From assembly GCA_947447465.1 (NCBI GenBank), contig CANFKE010000038.1, positions 1-41,132 on the forward strand: a stretch of DNA of 41,132 bases, written 5' to 3'. How positions within the stretch are numbered: position 1 is the first letter of the stretch; every line of letters starts with the position of its first letter. A model generated the notes under the pieces. That model saw only the letters and a list, made by a program, of their open reading frames with translations, did not search any database and was not told the origin of the DNA. The DNA is from Chitinophagaceae bacterium. Its GTDB lineage: Bacteria > Bacteroidota > Bacteroidia > Chitinophagales > Chitinophagaceae. This document shows, piece after piece, positions 1-8,754 of this stretch. The position numbers and the translations under genes are program-made.

Positions 1-85
1 ATAGCTTATTGTCCTGCTCAGTTGATTGCGGATAAAAGGTAGATGCCTGTGCGGCAGCTGTTGGTTTATTTACAGTCTTTGACAT
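1..85 (-). CDS. 5' end of an unidentified gene (runs off the window)
   Basis: On the minus strand an ATG at 85 opens a frame that stays open to the window edge (28 codons). The translated start is MSKTVNKPTAAAQASTFYPQ, polar and without signal peptide or membrane segment. No family is recognisable from so few residues. No TAnnTTTG element lies directly before the ATG. The gene would be divergent from mutS. It could also be a chance open frame, so the call rests mainly on the uninterrupted frame and ordinary amino-acid composition. Confidence 0.4.
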   Translation of the reverse strand, partial: MSKTVNKPTAAAQASTFYPQSTEQDNKL

Positions 86-247
86 AACTGCGTGAAGATA
101 CAAAACCCGTTGGTTTAATAGGTTAAATGGGTAAAAAGTTAAAAGGGTAGTAGGTCAAAGAGTTGAGCAGGCACAACCGAAAATAGTTTTAACGTTAAGC
201 GGCAAACGAAGTAAAAGGATGTAATGTGGTAATTTTAATACATGTTA

Positions 248-391
248 TGATCCCAACCGCAGGTCGGGATCATATGTCTATAGAAAAAATGATAACTCAT
301 CCCCACGATGCCGAAGGTATCGCATGTCTCGCTAAACGAATGACTCTAATTACATGTCATTGCGCCGTAGGTGCAAAAGGTTTGTAGCAAA
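248..391. repeat. Three tandem stem-loop repeats with a CCGnAGGT core
   Basis: Unit A (248-272) is TGATCCC / GGGATCA around AACCGCAGGTC. Unit B (306-322) is CGAT / ATCG around GCCGAAGGT. Unit C (360-376) is TTGC / GCAA around GCCGTAGGT. Each is followed by a related tail: A tATGTCTaTAGaAAA (273-287), B cATGTCTcGCtAA (323-335), C aAGGTtTGTAGcAAA (377-391). Units start 58 and 54 bases apart. The loop core is constant apart from one base, while the arms differ in sequence yet remain complementary. Similar CCGnAGGT elements seem, from memory, to be dispersed in Bacteroidota genomes, but I cannot verify this here. Confidence 0.7.
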
Positions 392-527
392 CAAACCCCA
401 CCCAAACCCGGCGCCCTGTAGGGCCGCAACCGCACCTGGCGGAAAACAGGACTTTGATCTGCTGTAAAGTTTTCCACACCTACCTCACAACTGTATATCG
501 TGTTCGGTATCTCCGCCATATAAAAAT

Positions 528-535
528 TACATTTG
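528..535 (+). promoter_or_regulatory. -7 element TACATTTG of mutS
   Basis: A full match to the Bacteroidota TAnnTTTG -7 consensus ends 5 bases before the mutS ATG at 541 (spacer CGGTA). A weak -33-like TTCGG lies near 503. It supports ATG 541 as the start and a nearly leaderless transcript. Confidence 0.7.
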
Positions 536-540
536 CGGTA

Positions 541-3165
541 ATGGCAAAGGAAAAATCAACGGAGACCCCGTTAATGAAGCAGCACAACGAGATCAAGGCA
601 AAGTATCCCGATGCTATTTTGTTGTTCAGGGTGGGCGATTTTTATGAGACTTTTGGTGAAGATGCTATTGTGTCATCGCGGGTATTAGGCATCACCCTTA
701 CCAAGCGCAGCAAAGACTCTGCCAGTGCCATAGAGTTGGCGGGCTTCCCGCACCATTCGCTAGATACCTACTTGCATAAGCTGGTAAAGGCAGGTTACAG
801 GGTTGCCATCTGCGACCAACTGGAAGACCCTAAGCTCACTAAGGGCATTGTAAAACGTGGTGTTACCGAACTCGTTACCCCCGGTGTGGCCACCAGCGAT
901 AAGCTACTCGAGAACAGGACCAACAACTTTCTGGCTGCCCTGCACCTTACCGATCATATGTGCGGCGTGGCCTTCCTCGATATTACCACCGGCGAGTTTT
1001 ATGCCGCCGAAGGCAATATGGAGTATATGGATAAGCTCTTACAGAGCTTCCAGCCATCAGAGGTCATCCTGTCTAAGGCACAGGTAAAAAGGTTCAAAGA
1101 GCACTTCGATACCAAGGTCTATACCTTCCATATGGAAGACTGGATATTCAAGGAGCAATACACCTACGACCTTCTGCTGCAGCATTTTCAGACCATCTCT
1201 TTAAAGGGGTTCGGTATAGAAGACATGCGCAGTGCTATTGTTGCCTGCGGTGTTGCCTTGCATTATCTTAAAGATACCGAACACTCTTACCTGCAGCACA
1301 TCAATACACTACAACGTATTGTAGCAGATGAGTTTGTGTGGATGGACAGGTTCACCATCCGCAACCTGGAATTACTGAATAGCGGCTATGAGCAAGGGGC
1401 CTCATTACTTACAGCCATAGATCATACCCATACGCCAATGGGGGCAAGGTTAATGAAGCGTTGGATGATATTTCCGCTATTCGACCTGCACCGTATAGAG
1501 CAGCGAATGAATCTGGTAAGCCACTTCATATTGGAGCAAGACCTCAATCATGCGCTTATGACTTTGGTAAAGCAGATAGGTGATGTGGAGCGTTTGATTG
1601 GTAAGATACCACTAAAGAAAGCCAACCCTCGTGAGGTACTGCAATTGGCTAAAAGCCTTAAGTTCATGGAAGATATCCGTGAACTGTGCATCACAAGTAA
1701 CAATGAATCATTAGGTAGATTGGTACAGGTATTACAGCCATTGTCCGATCTGCGTAAGCGAATAATAGAAACGATCGTTGACGATGCTCCGGTATTGGTG
1801 AGCAAGGGTGGCGCTATAAGAGAAGGTGTACATACAGAATTGGACCACCTGCGTAAAATATCACGCAGCGGAAAGGATTACCTGCTGCAGATACAACAGG
1901 AAGAATCAACGAAGACAGGTATCTCTTCTTTGAAGGTGTCCTACAATAACGTGTTTGGTTACTACTTAGAGGTGACACATACACATAAAGATAAAGTGCC
2001 TGCCGAATGGATAAGGAAACAGACCCTTGCCAATGCAGAACGTTATATCACACCCGAACTTAAAGAATACGAGGAAAAGATACTTGGTGCTGAGGAAAAG
2101 ATACTGGCAATAGAAATGGATCTGTATCAACAGTTATTAGCAGGTATAGAACCGTTTATTGCACCTATTCAGACCAATGCCAACATTGTTGCCCAGTTAG
2201 ACTGCTTGCTGTGTTTCGCCAATAATGCTATAGCCTATAATTACCACAGACCTACTTTAGTAAAGGAGCCGATATTGGAGATAAAAGAAGGCAGGCATCC
2301 GGTCATTGAGCAGAGATTGCCTCCGGGAGAATCCTACATTGCTAATGATATTACGCTGGATAAAACTGATCAGCAGGTGATCATTCTTACCGGTCCCAAT
2401 ATGAGTGGTAAGAGTGCATTGCTCAGGCAGACGGCCATTATCACGCTTATGGCGCACATGGGTAGTTTTGTGCCTGCTACTTCAGCTACAATCGGTTTGA
2501 CCGATAAGATATTTACCCGCGTAGGCGCATCTGATAACCTCAGTGGGGGTGAGAGTACTTTTATGGTGGAGATGAATGAAACAGCTTCTATCATCAATAA
2601 CATCACCGAACGTAGTCTTATCCTGCTGGATGAGATTGGCCGCGGCACAAGTACTTATGATGGTATATCTATCGCATGGTCTATTGTAGAGCATTTGCAC
2701 AATAGCGCTACAAAGCCAAAGACCTTATTTGCTACACACTATCATGAGTTGAATGAATTAGAGAACCAGTTGCCAAGAGTTAAGAACTACCATATAACAC
2801 ATAAGGAAACCGCCAATAAGGTGATCTTCTTGCGTAAGATGGCACCTGGTGGCAGTCGTCATAGTTTTGGTATTCAGGTAGCGCGGATGGCAGGTATGCC
2901 CAATAGTCTGCTCGACAGGTCCAATGAGATATTGGCATTGCTGGAGGAAAAACATGCCGCGTCAGGTGGAGGAGAAACATTACAAAAGATTAAGAATGTA
3001 AAACCTTCACCACAGTATCAGCTCAATATATTTGATGGTGTCACAGAAGATATCCGCCGCATTCAGCAGATGTTGGAAGAAACAGATATCAATACATTGA
3101 CACCGGTTGAGGCATTACTCAAGTTAAATGAGCTAAAAGGAATAACCAAGGCATATAAGAAATAG
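541..3165 (+). CDS. mutS: DNA mismatch repair protein MutS
   Basis: 874 residues, the normal length of MutS, the ATPase clamp that recognises mismatches and starts mismatch repair. The mismatch-reading Phe-Tyr-Glu is F34-Y35-E36 in the sequence GDFYETFG, so this is MutS1 rather than MutS2. The C-terminal ATPase has Walker A GPNMSGKS (618-625) and Walker B ILLDEIGRG with D697-E698, followed by the STYDG and ATHYHEL motifs. The start at 541 is chosen because MAKEKSTETPLMKQHNEIK matches the usual MutS beginning and because the promoter element ends 5 bases upstream; the longer open frame from 454 begins without ATG. The next gene follows after 22 bases and is probably cotranscribed. mutL is not in the window. 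Confidence 0.97.
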   Translation: MAKEKSTETPLMKQHNEIKAKYPDAILLFRVGDFYETFGEDAIVSSRVLGITLTKRSKDSASAIELAGFPHHSLDTYLHKLVKAGYRVAICDQLEDPKLTKGIVKRGVTELVTPGVATSDKLLENRTNNFLAALHLTDHMCGVAFLDITTGEFYAAEGNMEYMDKLLQSFQPSEVILSKAQVKRFKEHFDTKVYTFHMEDWIFKEQYTYDLLLQHFQTISLKGFGIEDMRSAIVACGVALHYLKDTEHSYLQHINTLQRIVADEFVWMDRFTIRNLELLNSGYEQGASLLTAIDHTHTPMGARLMKRWMIFPLFDLHRIEQRMNLVSHFILEQDLNHALMTLVKQIGDVERLIGKIPLKKANPREVLQLAKSLKFMEDIRELCITSNNESLGRLVQVLQPLSDLRKRIIETIVDDAPVLVSKGGAIREGVHTELDHLRKISRSGKDYLLQIQQEESTKTGISSLKVSYNNVFGYYLEVTHTHKDKVPAEWIRKQTLANAERYITPELKEYEEKILGAEEKILAIEMDLYQQLLAGIEPFIAPIQTNANIVAQLDCLLCFANNAIAYNYHRPTLVKEPILEIKEGRHPVIEQRLPPGESYIANDITLDKTDQQVIILTGPNMSGKSALLRQTAIITLMAHMGSFVPATSATIGLTDKIFTRVGASDNLSGGESTFMVEMNETASIINNITERSLILLDEIGRGTSTYDGISIAWSIVEHLHNSATKPKTLFATHYHELNELENQLPRVKNYHITHKETANKVIFLRKMAPGGSRHSFGIQVARMAGMPNSLLDRSNEILALLEEKHAASGGGETLQKIKNVKPSPQYQLNIFDGVTEDIRRIQQMLEETDINTLTPVEALLKLNELKGITKAYKK

Positions 3166-3187
3166 CGCGCATTACAATTACAGATCT

Positions 3188-3667
3188 ATGAAGCCTCTTA
3201 TCGACAAAAAGTATTTACTGGAAAAATACGAAGGGAAAGGCGGTTGGACCTTTGCCCGTATTCCGGAGATACCTAAGGATAAGAATTCACGTTTCAATAC
3301 TGTTAGGGTAATGGGGACAATAGATGGGTATGAAATATCTAAATACCATCTTATGCCTATGGGTGATGGTAACCTGTTCTTGCCGGTAAGAGCAGAGATT
3401 AGAAAAAAGATAAAGAAAGAAGCCGGAGACCATGTGCATGTGATTCTTTACATTGATAATGAAGCATTAGAAGTTCCGGGTGAGTTTCAGCTTTGTCTGG
3501 AAGATGATCCCTCAGCGTCAAAATTCTTCCGTTCTTTATCAGAAAGTGAGCAGAAATACTACATACAATGGATATATGGCGCAAAGAAAGCCGAGACCAG
3601 ATTCAACAGAATAGCCGTGTCTATCAATAAGTTGTCTATGAGATTGAAGTTGCATGAAAAGATGTGA
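3188..3667 (+). CDS. YdeI/OmpD-associated family protein with DUF1905 domain
   Basis: 159 residues. The first ~95 residues resemble DUF1905 (a small beta-barrel: WTFARIPEI, FNTVRVMGTIDGYE, LPVRAEIRKKIKKEAGDHVHVILY). The last ~60 resemble the YdeI/OmpD-associated domain, recognisable from FFRSLSESEQKYYIQWIYGAKKAETRFNRI, quoted here in parts only: FFRSLSESEQ, then WIYGAKKAETR, then RI. Family members have been linked to bacteriocin protection, but the biochemical role is unknown. It has no signal peptide and should be cytoplasmic. It sits 22 bases after mutS without its own clear -7 element, so it probably shares the mutS transcript. Its 3' end faces the ABC gene with only 13 bases between stops and no obvious hairpin. 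Confidence 0.8.
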   Translation: MKPLIDKKYLLEKYEGKGGWTFARIPEIPKDKNSRFNTVRVMGTIDGYEISKYHLMPMGDGNLFLPVRAEIRKKIKKEAGDHVHVILYIDNEALEVPGEFQLCLEDDPSASKFFRSLSESEQKYYIQWIYGAKKAETRFNRIAVSINKLSMRLKLHEKM

Positions 3668-3680
3668 TCATCCTATCAAT

Positions 3681-5369
3681 TTATGGCATTGCTGCAATCA
3701 GTTTTTTAGTATAGTCATTGGCAGGATTATTCAATACCTGTAATGCATCTCCGGTTTCTACAATTTTACCTTTTTGCATGACCATTACTCTGTCGCTGAT
3801 GTAGTGAACTACTCCAAGGTCGTGGGATATAAAGAGGTAGGTAAGTGCGAATTCATTTTGCAGCTCTTTCAATAAATTAAGGATCTGTGCCTGAATACTG
3901 ACATCGAGAGCAGAAACGCTCTCATCGCAGATAAGTAGTTCAGGCCTTACCGATAATGCTCTGGCTATACCAATACGTTGTCTTTGCCCGCCTGAAAACT
4001 CATGCGGATACTTGTTTACTGCTGTTGCAGGTAGCTGAACCACATTGAGCAGACGAATTACTTCCTTGTCCAATTCATTTTTAGATACTATGTTATGAAT
4101 GGCCAAAGGTTCTTTAATGGTATCACCTATCGTCATGCGAGGATCTAATGATGAATAAGGGTCCTGGAAGATCATCTGTACTTTTGTTCTTACCGACCTC
4201 CATTCTTGCAATGAGGAAATTGCAAGGTCTTTATTGTCGAAGAGGATATTGCCGCTTTTTACCGGTAGTAACCCTATAAGTGCTTTACTGAGTGTGCTTT
4301 TGCCACATCCGCTTTCTCCTACAAGACCTAGTGTCTCACCTTTATTTATATAAAAAGAAACATTGTCAACAGCTTTGAAATAGCTATTGCTCTTACTTAA
4401 AAAATTATTTGGTTCCGGGAACCAGATGTTAAGGTCTTTTACATTCAGTAGTCCGGTTGCAATTGTGGAGGGTAGTATAGCAGATTCCGATAACACAGGT
4501 ATCTTTTCTTCCAAAGTTTTACCGTCAAGAAAGTCTGCTACGATCGGCAATACATATCCTTTAGACTCCGGTTTAGGACGACAAGCAAGCAATGCTTTTG
4601 TATATGGATGTGCAGGTTTATTCAGTACCTGCTGTGCGGTGCCATATTCCATCGCCTCACCTTTGTACATTACCAATACTTCATCTGCAATAGTTGCTGC
4701 CAGAGCCAGGTCGTGCGTGATGAAAATCATTGCAGACTGGTGTTCCTGTTGCAAATAATGCATCAGGTGCATGATCTCTTGTTGAACGGTCACATCGAGG
4801 GCTGTAGTAGGCTCATCTGCTATAAGTAACTGCGGATGATTGCACATAGCTATAGCTATCATTATTCGCTGCTTTTGCCCTCCCGATAGTTGATGCGGAT
4901 AACGGTCGTAGATCTTTTCAGGGTCAGGTAGTTGCACTTTCTCCAACCACTTAATGGTCAGTTGTTTAGCTTCTGCTTTTGAAATGTGCTGATGTATGGT
5001 AATGGCTTCTTGTAACTGTTTACCAACTTTCATGACAGGGTTCAGTGCGCTCATCGGCTCCTGAAAGACCATACTTATAAATTGCCCCCGTGGGGTACCC
5101 TTACTATTGAGTATGCCTGAGATGCTGAGATCTATAGTTTTATCAGAACCGGCATGCAACAGCATTGTGCCGGATAATTCGGCTGTTTTAGGTTGCAGTC
5201 CCATCAGTGCTAAAGATGTCAGCGATTTTCCTGATCCGCTTTCACCAACTACTGCCAGTGTTTTTCCTTTCTTAACAGTGAATGACAAATTATTTACAGC
5301 AGTAAAAGGCTGCACACCATTGAAGGTGATGTGCAGCCCGTTTACTTCAAGTATGATGTCATTGGTCAT
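3681..5369 (-). CDS. Peptide/nickel-type ABC transporter, fused double ATPase (DppD-DppF / YejF-like)
   Basis: 562 residues with two complete ABC ATPase halves, as in YejF or GsiA, which energise oligopeptide importers. Half 1 (about 1-270) has Walker A GESGSGKS, signature LSGGQKQR and Walker B LLIADEPTTALD. Half 2 (about 305-562) has Walker A GESGCGKS, signature FSGGQRQR and LLICDESVSALD. The second half has Ser where the family often has Pro after the catalytic Glu; Glu itself is kept. No permease or binding-protein gene lies next to it, so its membrane partners must be elsewhere. Its ATG overlaps the stop of the upstream AMP nucleosidase by one base (TAATG), suggesting translational coupling. 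Confidence 0.9.
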   Translation of the reverse strand: MTNDIILEVNGLHITFNGVQPFTAVNNLSFTVKKGKTLAVVGESGSGKSLTSLALMGLQPKTAELSGTMLLHAGSDKTIDLSISGILNSKGTPRGQFISMVFQEPMSALNPVMKVGKQLQEAITIHQHISKAEAKQLTIKWLEKVQLPDPEKIYDRYPHQLSGGQKQRIMIAIAMCNHPQLLIADEPTTALDVTVQQEIMHLMHYLQQEHQSAMIFITHDLALAATIADEVLVMYKGEAMEYGTAQQVLNKPAHPYTKALLACRPKPESKGYVLPIVADFLDGKTLEEKIPVLSESAILPSTIATGLLNVKDLNIWFPEPNNFLSKSNSYFKAVDNVSFYINKGETLGLVGESGCGKSTLSKALIGLLPVKSGNILFDNKDLAISSLQEWRSVRTKVQMIFQDPYSSLDPRMTIGDTIKEPLAIHNIVSKNELDKEVIRLLNVVQLPATAVNKYPHEFSGGQRQRIGIARALSVRPELLICDESVSALDVSIQAQILNLLKELQNEFALTYLFISHDLGVVHYISDRVMVMQKGKIVETGDALQVLNNPANDYTKKLIAAMP

Positions 5370-6139
5370 TAAAACTTCATGTGCTTTACAGTAAGCCCGT
5401 TGTTGATGAGCTGTTTCAGAGAGTCAATGCCGATCTTGATGTGCGAATCAACATAGTTCTTGGTAACAAGAGAGTCTTTCTCAGCGGTCTTCACACCATC
5501 CGGAACCATAGGCTGGTCTGATACCAATAGTAGTGCTCCGGTAGGTATCTCGTTATAAAATCCTGTAGAGAATATGGTTGCCGTTTCCATATCTATGGCC
5601 ATTGCTCTTACCTTTCTCAGGTAATCTTTAAACTCTTCATCGTGTTCCCATACGCGTCTGTTGGTAGTATAGACAGTGCCTGTCCAGTAGTCCATGTTGT
5701 AATCACGTATAGTTGTTGATATTGCTTTCTGAAGAGCGAAAGAGGGTAGTGCAGGCACTTCAGGCGGGAAGTAGTCATTGCTGGTACCATCACCACGAAT
5801 TGCTGCTATAGGTAGTATGAGGTCGCCAACATTGTTCTTCTTCTTAAGGCCGCCGCACTTACCCAAAAATAATGCGGCTTTTGGATCTATTGCAGATAAC
5901 AGGTCCATCATTGTAGCTGCAGTAGGGCTGCCCATACCGAAGTTGATGATAGTGATATCTCCCGCAGTAGCACATTGCATTGGCTTGTCTAAGCCAACTA
6001 CCGGTACATTGTGCATTTGGGCGAATATGGATACATAATTGCTGAAATTGCATAAGAGGATGTACTTGCCAAAATCTTCCAGCTTTTGTCCGGTATAACG
6101 GGGGAGCCAGTTCTCTACTATTTCCTGTTTTGTTTTCAT
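5369..6139 (-). CDS. amn: AMP nucleosidase, short form
   Basis: 256 residues. Predicted to hydrolyse AMP to adenine and ribose 5-phosphate (nucleoside phosphorylase-like fold). Diagnostic stretches are ITIINFGMGSPTAATMMDLL, LFLGKCGGLKK, IAAIRGDGTSNDYFPPEVPA and AIDMETATIFSTGF, the last holding the Met-Glu of the nucleoside pocket, followed by LLLVSDQPM. It lacks the extra N-terminal domain of the long E. coli enzyme, consistent with the short form common in Bacteroidota. Cytoplasmic. It overlaps the ABC ATPase gene by one base at its 3' end, so the two form an operon; an imperfect -7-like TACATTTA lies near 6180 on the minus strand. A generic purine nucleoside phosphorylase is the main alternative. 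Confidence 0.88.
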   Translation of the reverse strand: MKTKQEIVENWLPRYTGQKLEDFGKYILLCNFSNYVSIFAQMHNVPVVGLDKPMQCATAGDITIINFGMGSPTAATMMDLLSAIDPKAALFLGKCGGLKKKNNVGDLILPIAAIRGDGTSNDYFPPEVPALPSFALQKAISTTIRDYNMDYWTGTVYTTNRRVWEHDEEFKDYLRKVRAMAIDMETATIFSTGFYNEIPTGALLLVSDQPMVPDGVKTAEKDSLVTKNYVDSHIKIGIDSLKQLINNGLTVKHMKF

Positions 6140-6213
6140 ATGTAATTTATTAAAGTAGTTCTTGTAATATGGTAAATGTAATTGAAGCTATCGTTGACTG
6201 TAGCTTGACTGTA

Positions 6214-7929
6214 TTAATTTTTCATTTTCAATTTGAGCCCTAACCTGCTATGCTTGTGTCCGTAAACAAAGTATATGGCAAGACCAATGAATAACCACAA
6301 AATGAACCTTTGCCAGTTGGTAGTGCCGGATTCGCTGAGCAGGTAGGTGCAGCATAAGAAACCGAGAATAGGGATCAATGAGTATTTTCTGGTAAACGAT
6401 AATACTGCAGTAATAAAGAACAGTAAACCAAAGCCTATATAAGGTACTTTTTCAGCGAAGGTGATGCGAACAACAGGACCTATCTTGTCATTTACTGAAA
6501 AGAAGTTCATGAGTGATTCGTGATTGAATTGCCACAACAGCCAGACTGCCAGAAGGAACAATGCCGGTACTATCCATTTACCATTGATGTAGGGTGTTTT
6601 GAATTTTGATGCCGGTCTGTTTTTGTCATTATGGAATTTAACTATTCCTCCGCATACCAGCACGAATGCAAATAGCGTACCTACGCTAGTCAGATTCACT
6701 ACTTCATCAAGGTTGAGGAATAAAGCCGGAACACCTACCACCACGCCTGTAAGTATGGTAGAAAAGGAGGGTGTTTGATACTTTGGGTGCATTTTGGCAA
6801 ATACAGGTGGTAGTAATCCATCACGACTCATGCTCATCCATATGCGCGGCTGCCCAAGTTGGAACACCAGTAATACACTGGCTGTAGCCACAACAGCTCC
6901 TACTGAGATAATTATAGCCAGCGTATGCGCAAATTTGGTGTGTATATTACCGAAAACAAATGCCAGCGGATCACCTACATTCAGGTCCTTATAGCTCACC
7001 ATGCCCGTAAGTACTAAGGCAATGGCCACGAATACTATTGTGCAAATAATAAGCGAATAGAACATAGCACGTGGCAGGTCGCGCTGAGGGTTTTTGCATT
7101 CCTCAGCCGTTGTTGAAATAGCATCAAAACCTATGTAAGAGAAGAATACTGCGGCTGTTCCTTTCAATACGCCATTGATGCCATGGGGTAGGAAAGGCGA
7201 CCAATTATTAGTGTCAACATAGAAAGCACCGGCTATCATCACTAAAGCAATGATGCCCAGTTTTAGGATCACCATCGCATTGGTAGATCGCTTCGATTCT
7301 TTGATGCCGATATAAATGATACGGGTGATGACCACGGTTATCAAGAATGCAGGCAGATCGCAGATCAGTTTGAAATTACCTATAGATGGCGCATTCTTCC
7401 ATGCCAACCCTGCTTCTTCGCTGGTTAGTTGGTGCGACTTGGCTGACCAATAGTCCATACACAGATATTCAGGAATATGCAGCTGATAGCCACCTATCTT
7501 GATGTGATTGACCAATGATGTGAAATAATCGCTCCACGAGATAGCAACTGCAATATTACCTATCGCATATTCCATAAGCAGGTCCCAACCTATTATCCAG
7601 GCTATTATCTCGCCAAAAGCTACATAAGAATAAGTGTATGCACTACCGGAAACCGGTACCATACTGGCAAATTCGGCATAGCATAATGCGGAGAAACCAC
7701 AAGCGACAGAAACGAAAAGAAAAAGGAGAATGATGCCCGGCCCGCCGGCAAAGCTGGCTCCGCCAATGGTAGAGAAGATACCGGCACCCACTATTGCCGC
7801 AATACCCATAAAGGTAAGATCACGGGTAGTAAGGATACGTTTCATTTCTCCCGACCCATGTCCGTCTCCCAGACCTTCTGCGGCCTCTTTTATTATTACT
7901 TCAACTGATTTTTTACGAAATAAACTCAT
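6214..7929 (-). CDS. Amino-acid permease, APC superfamily (CAT-like)
   Basis: 571 residues, an integral inner-membrane transporter with about 12-14 hydrophobic helices. The first helix carries the broken-helix motif of APC transporters, IVGAGIFSTIGGAS, preceded by LTTRDLTFMGIAA-like sequence (residues about 30-60). The central FFSYIGFDAISTTAEECKNP is typical of the cationic amino-acid (CAT/YfnA) branch. The 40-residue hydrophilic N-terminus is usual for that branch. The substrate cannot be told from sequence. ATG 7929 is supported by a TACTTTTG element 7 bases upstream. It is 74 bases upstream of amn on the same strand and may partly read through into it; a functional link is not evident. Confidence 0.9.
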   Translation of the reverse strand: MSLFRKKSVEVIIKEAAEGLGDGHGSGEMKRILTTRDLTFMGIAAIVGAGIFSTIGGASFAGGPGIILLFLFVSVACGFSALCYAEFASMVPVSGSAYTYSYVAFGEIIAWIIGWDLLMEYAIGNIAVAISWSDYFTSLVNHIKIGGYQLHIPEYLCMDYWSAKSHQLTSEEAGLAWKNAPSIGNFKLICDLPAFLITVVITRIIYIGIKESKRSTNAMVILKLGIIALVMIAGAFYVDTNNWSPFLPHGINGVLKGTAAVFFSYIGFDAISTTAEECKNPQRDLPRAMFYSLIICTIVFVAIALVLTGMVSYKDLNVGDPLAFVFGNIHTKFAHTLAIIISVGAVVATASVLLVFQLGQPRIWMSMSRDGLLPPVFAKMHPKYQTPSFSTILTGVVVGVPALFLNLDEVVNLTSVGTLFAFVLVCGGIVKFHNDKNRPASKFKTPYINGKWIVPALFLLAVWLLWQFNHESLMNFFSVNDKIGPVVRITFAEKVPYIGFGLLFFITAVLSFTRKYSLIPILGFLCCTYLLSESGTTNWQRFILWLFIGLAIYFVYGHKHSRLGLKLKMKN

Positions 7930-7936
7930 CGATTCT

Positions 7937-7944
7937 CAAAAGTA
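7937..7944 (-). promoter_or_regulatory. -7 element TACTTTTG of the permease gene
   Basis: Perfect TAnnTTTG match on the minus strand, ending 7 bases (AGAATCG) before the ATG at 7929. With a start site about 7 bases after the element, the mRNA would begin at or next to the start codon. Confidence 0.7.
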
Positions 7945-8019
7945 AGGATTAATTCTATGGGTTGAAAGGGTAGAAAAAGTGGTGACTTTTACTGTTGTTT
8001 ATCCTTTTATTTAATCAAA

Positions 8020-8042
8020 AAGCCCCGCTTTAGGCAGGGCTT
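8020..8042 (-). terminator. Rho-independent terminator after the lipoprotein gene
   Basis: Hairpin AAGCCCcGC / GCaGGGCTT with a TTTAG loop, one C-A mismatch. On the minus strand it lies 22 bases past the stop at 8064 and is followed by TTTTGATTAA. Confidence 0.75.
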
Positions 8043-8063
8043 CTTTGAAAAATATGGTCGTAA

Positions 8064-8606
8064 TTATGGTTTGCCGATATTGAACCAGCCATTGGATACA
8101 TTGATAACGCTGCCATTGATCATATTCAATGCCTGAAAATGGAATTTACCTATTATACGTTGCGGATCATTTCTGAGTATCTGAACCTGACCAACATTAC
8201 CAAAGTAGCTATAGTATGTTATCGGACTACCTCCTACGCTGTCTGAATAAGACATTGATCTGTAATAGTTATTTAAACCCAATGGGTAAATATTATTACC
8301 GTAAACTTCATTCAATTCAAAGCGAAAACCACGTCCCGGACTAATATAGCCGGTGATGATATTGGTGCCGGTAGAAGTAAGCGTGAATGATGTTTTAGTA
8401 GAATCAACATTGAAGAAATTACCATCGATGTTGGCACTTATCGCATCAGTACCGGACCAGTTGAAACCAGCCGAATCCAATACATTCATCGGATTGATAC
8501 TTCCGTTTGCATTGGAAGTGGGGTTAGCATTATAGTCGCCGTTGCTGCAGGCAAAAAAGGTGCAGGTAGCCAAGCCGGCGATGATAGAGAATAGAACCTT
8601 TTTCAT
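8064..8606 (-). CDS. Small secreted lipoprotein, unknown function
   Basis: 180 residues. The N-terminus MKKVLFSIIAGLATCTFFAC is a lipoprotein signal with the lipidated Cys at residue 20 followed by SNGD. The mature part is rich in Asn, Ser, Thr and Gly with alternating beta-strand pattern (FTLTSTGTNIITGYI, KFHFQAL, VINVSNGWFNIGKP) and no Cys. It resembles small Bacteroidota lipoproteins of the DUF6252 type, but I cannot assign this firmly. A near-consensus -7 element TATCTTTA is at 8626-8633 on the minus strand. Divergent from the DUF5686 gene; own terminator downstream, so monocistronic. Confidence 0.75.
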   Translation of the reverse strand: MKKVLFSIIAGLATCTFFACSNGDYNANPTSNANGSINPMNVLDSAGFNWSGTDAISANIDGNFFNVDSTKTSFTLTSTGTNIITGYISPGRGFRFELNEVYGNNIYPLGLNNYYRSMSYSDSVGGSPITYYSYFGNVGQVQILRNDPQRIIGKFHFQALNMINGSVINVSNGWFNIGKP

Positions 8607-8741
8607 ACTTTTTATTTTATCCCGATAAAGATACTAAGTAAATCTGATAAATTAAATACTGCCATATAATGAGTTGTATGGTCCGGTAATTAATCATACA
8701 CAATAATAAAACAAAATATTAAATTACGGAACGCTTTTTGA

Positions 8742-8749
8742 TAAGTTTG
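8742..8749 (+). promoter_or_regulatory. -7 element TAAGTTTG of the DUF5686 gene
   Basis: Perfect TAnnTTTG, ending 5 bases (AGTTC) before ATG 8755. No purine-rich ribosome site fits in the gap. Confidence 0.65.
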
Positions 8750-8754
8750 AGTTC

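Larger units (their letters stand above)
86..540. other. Spacer upstream of mutS with repeat units
   Basis: No gene is apparent here. 120-180 is a low-complexity stretch rich in GGTTAAA/GGGTAAAA-like words. 248-391 holds three tandem stem-loop repeats (separate entry). 391-440 is C-rich and includes a small CCC-TGTA-GGG hairpin near 411-422. 528-535 is the mutS promoter element. An in-frame upward extension of mutS through 454-540 is open but uses a non-ATG start and is not conserved-looking. Confidence 0.6.

Noticed and set aside
454..540. 29-codon N-terminal extension of mutS
   Set aside because: Starts without ATG, is unlike MutS and overlaps the promoter element at 528-535.
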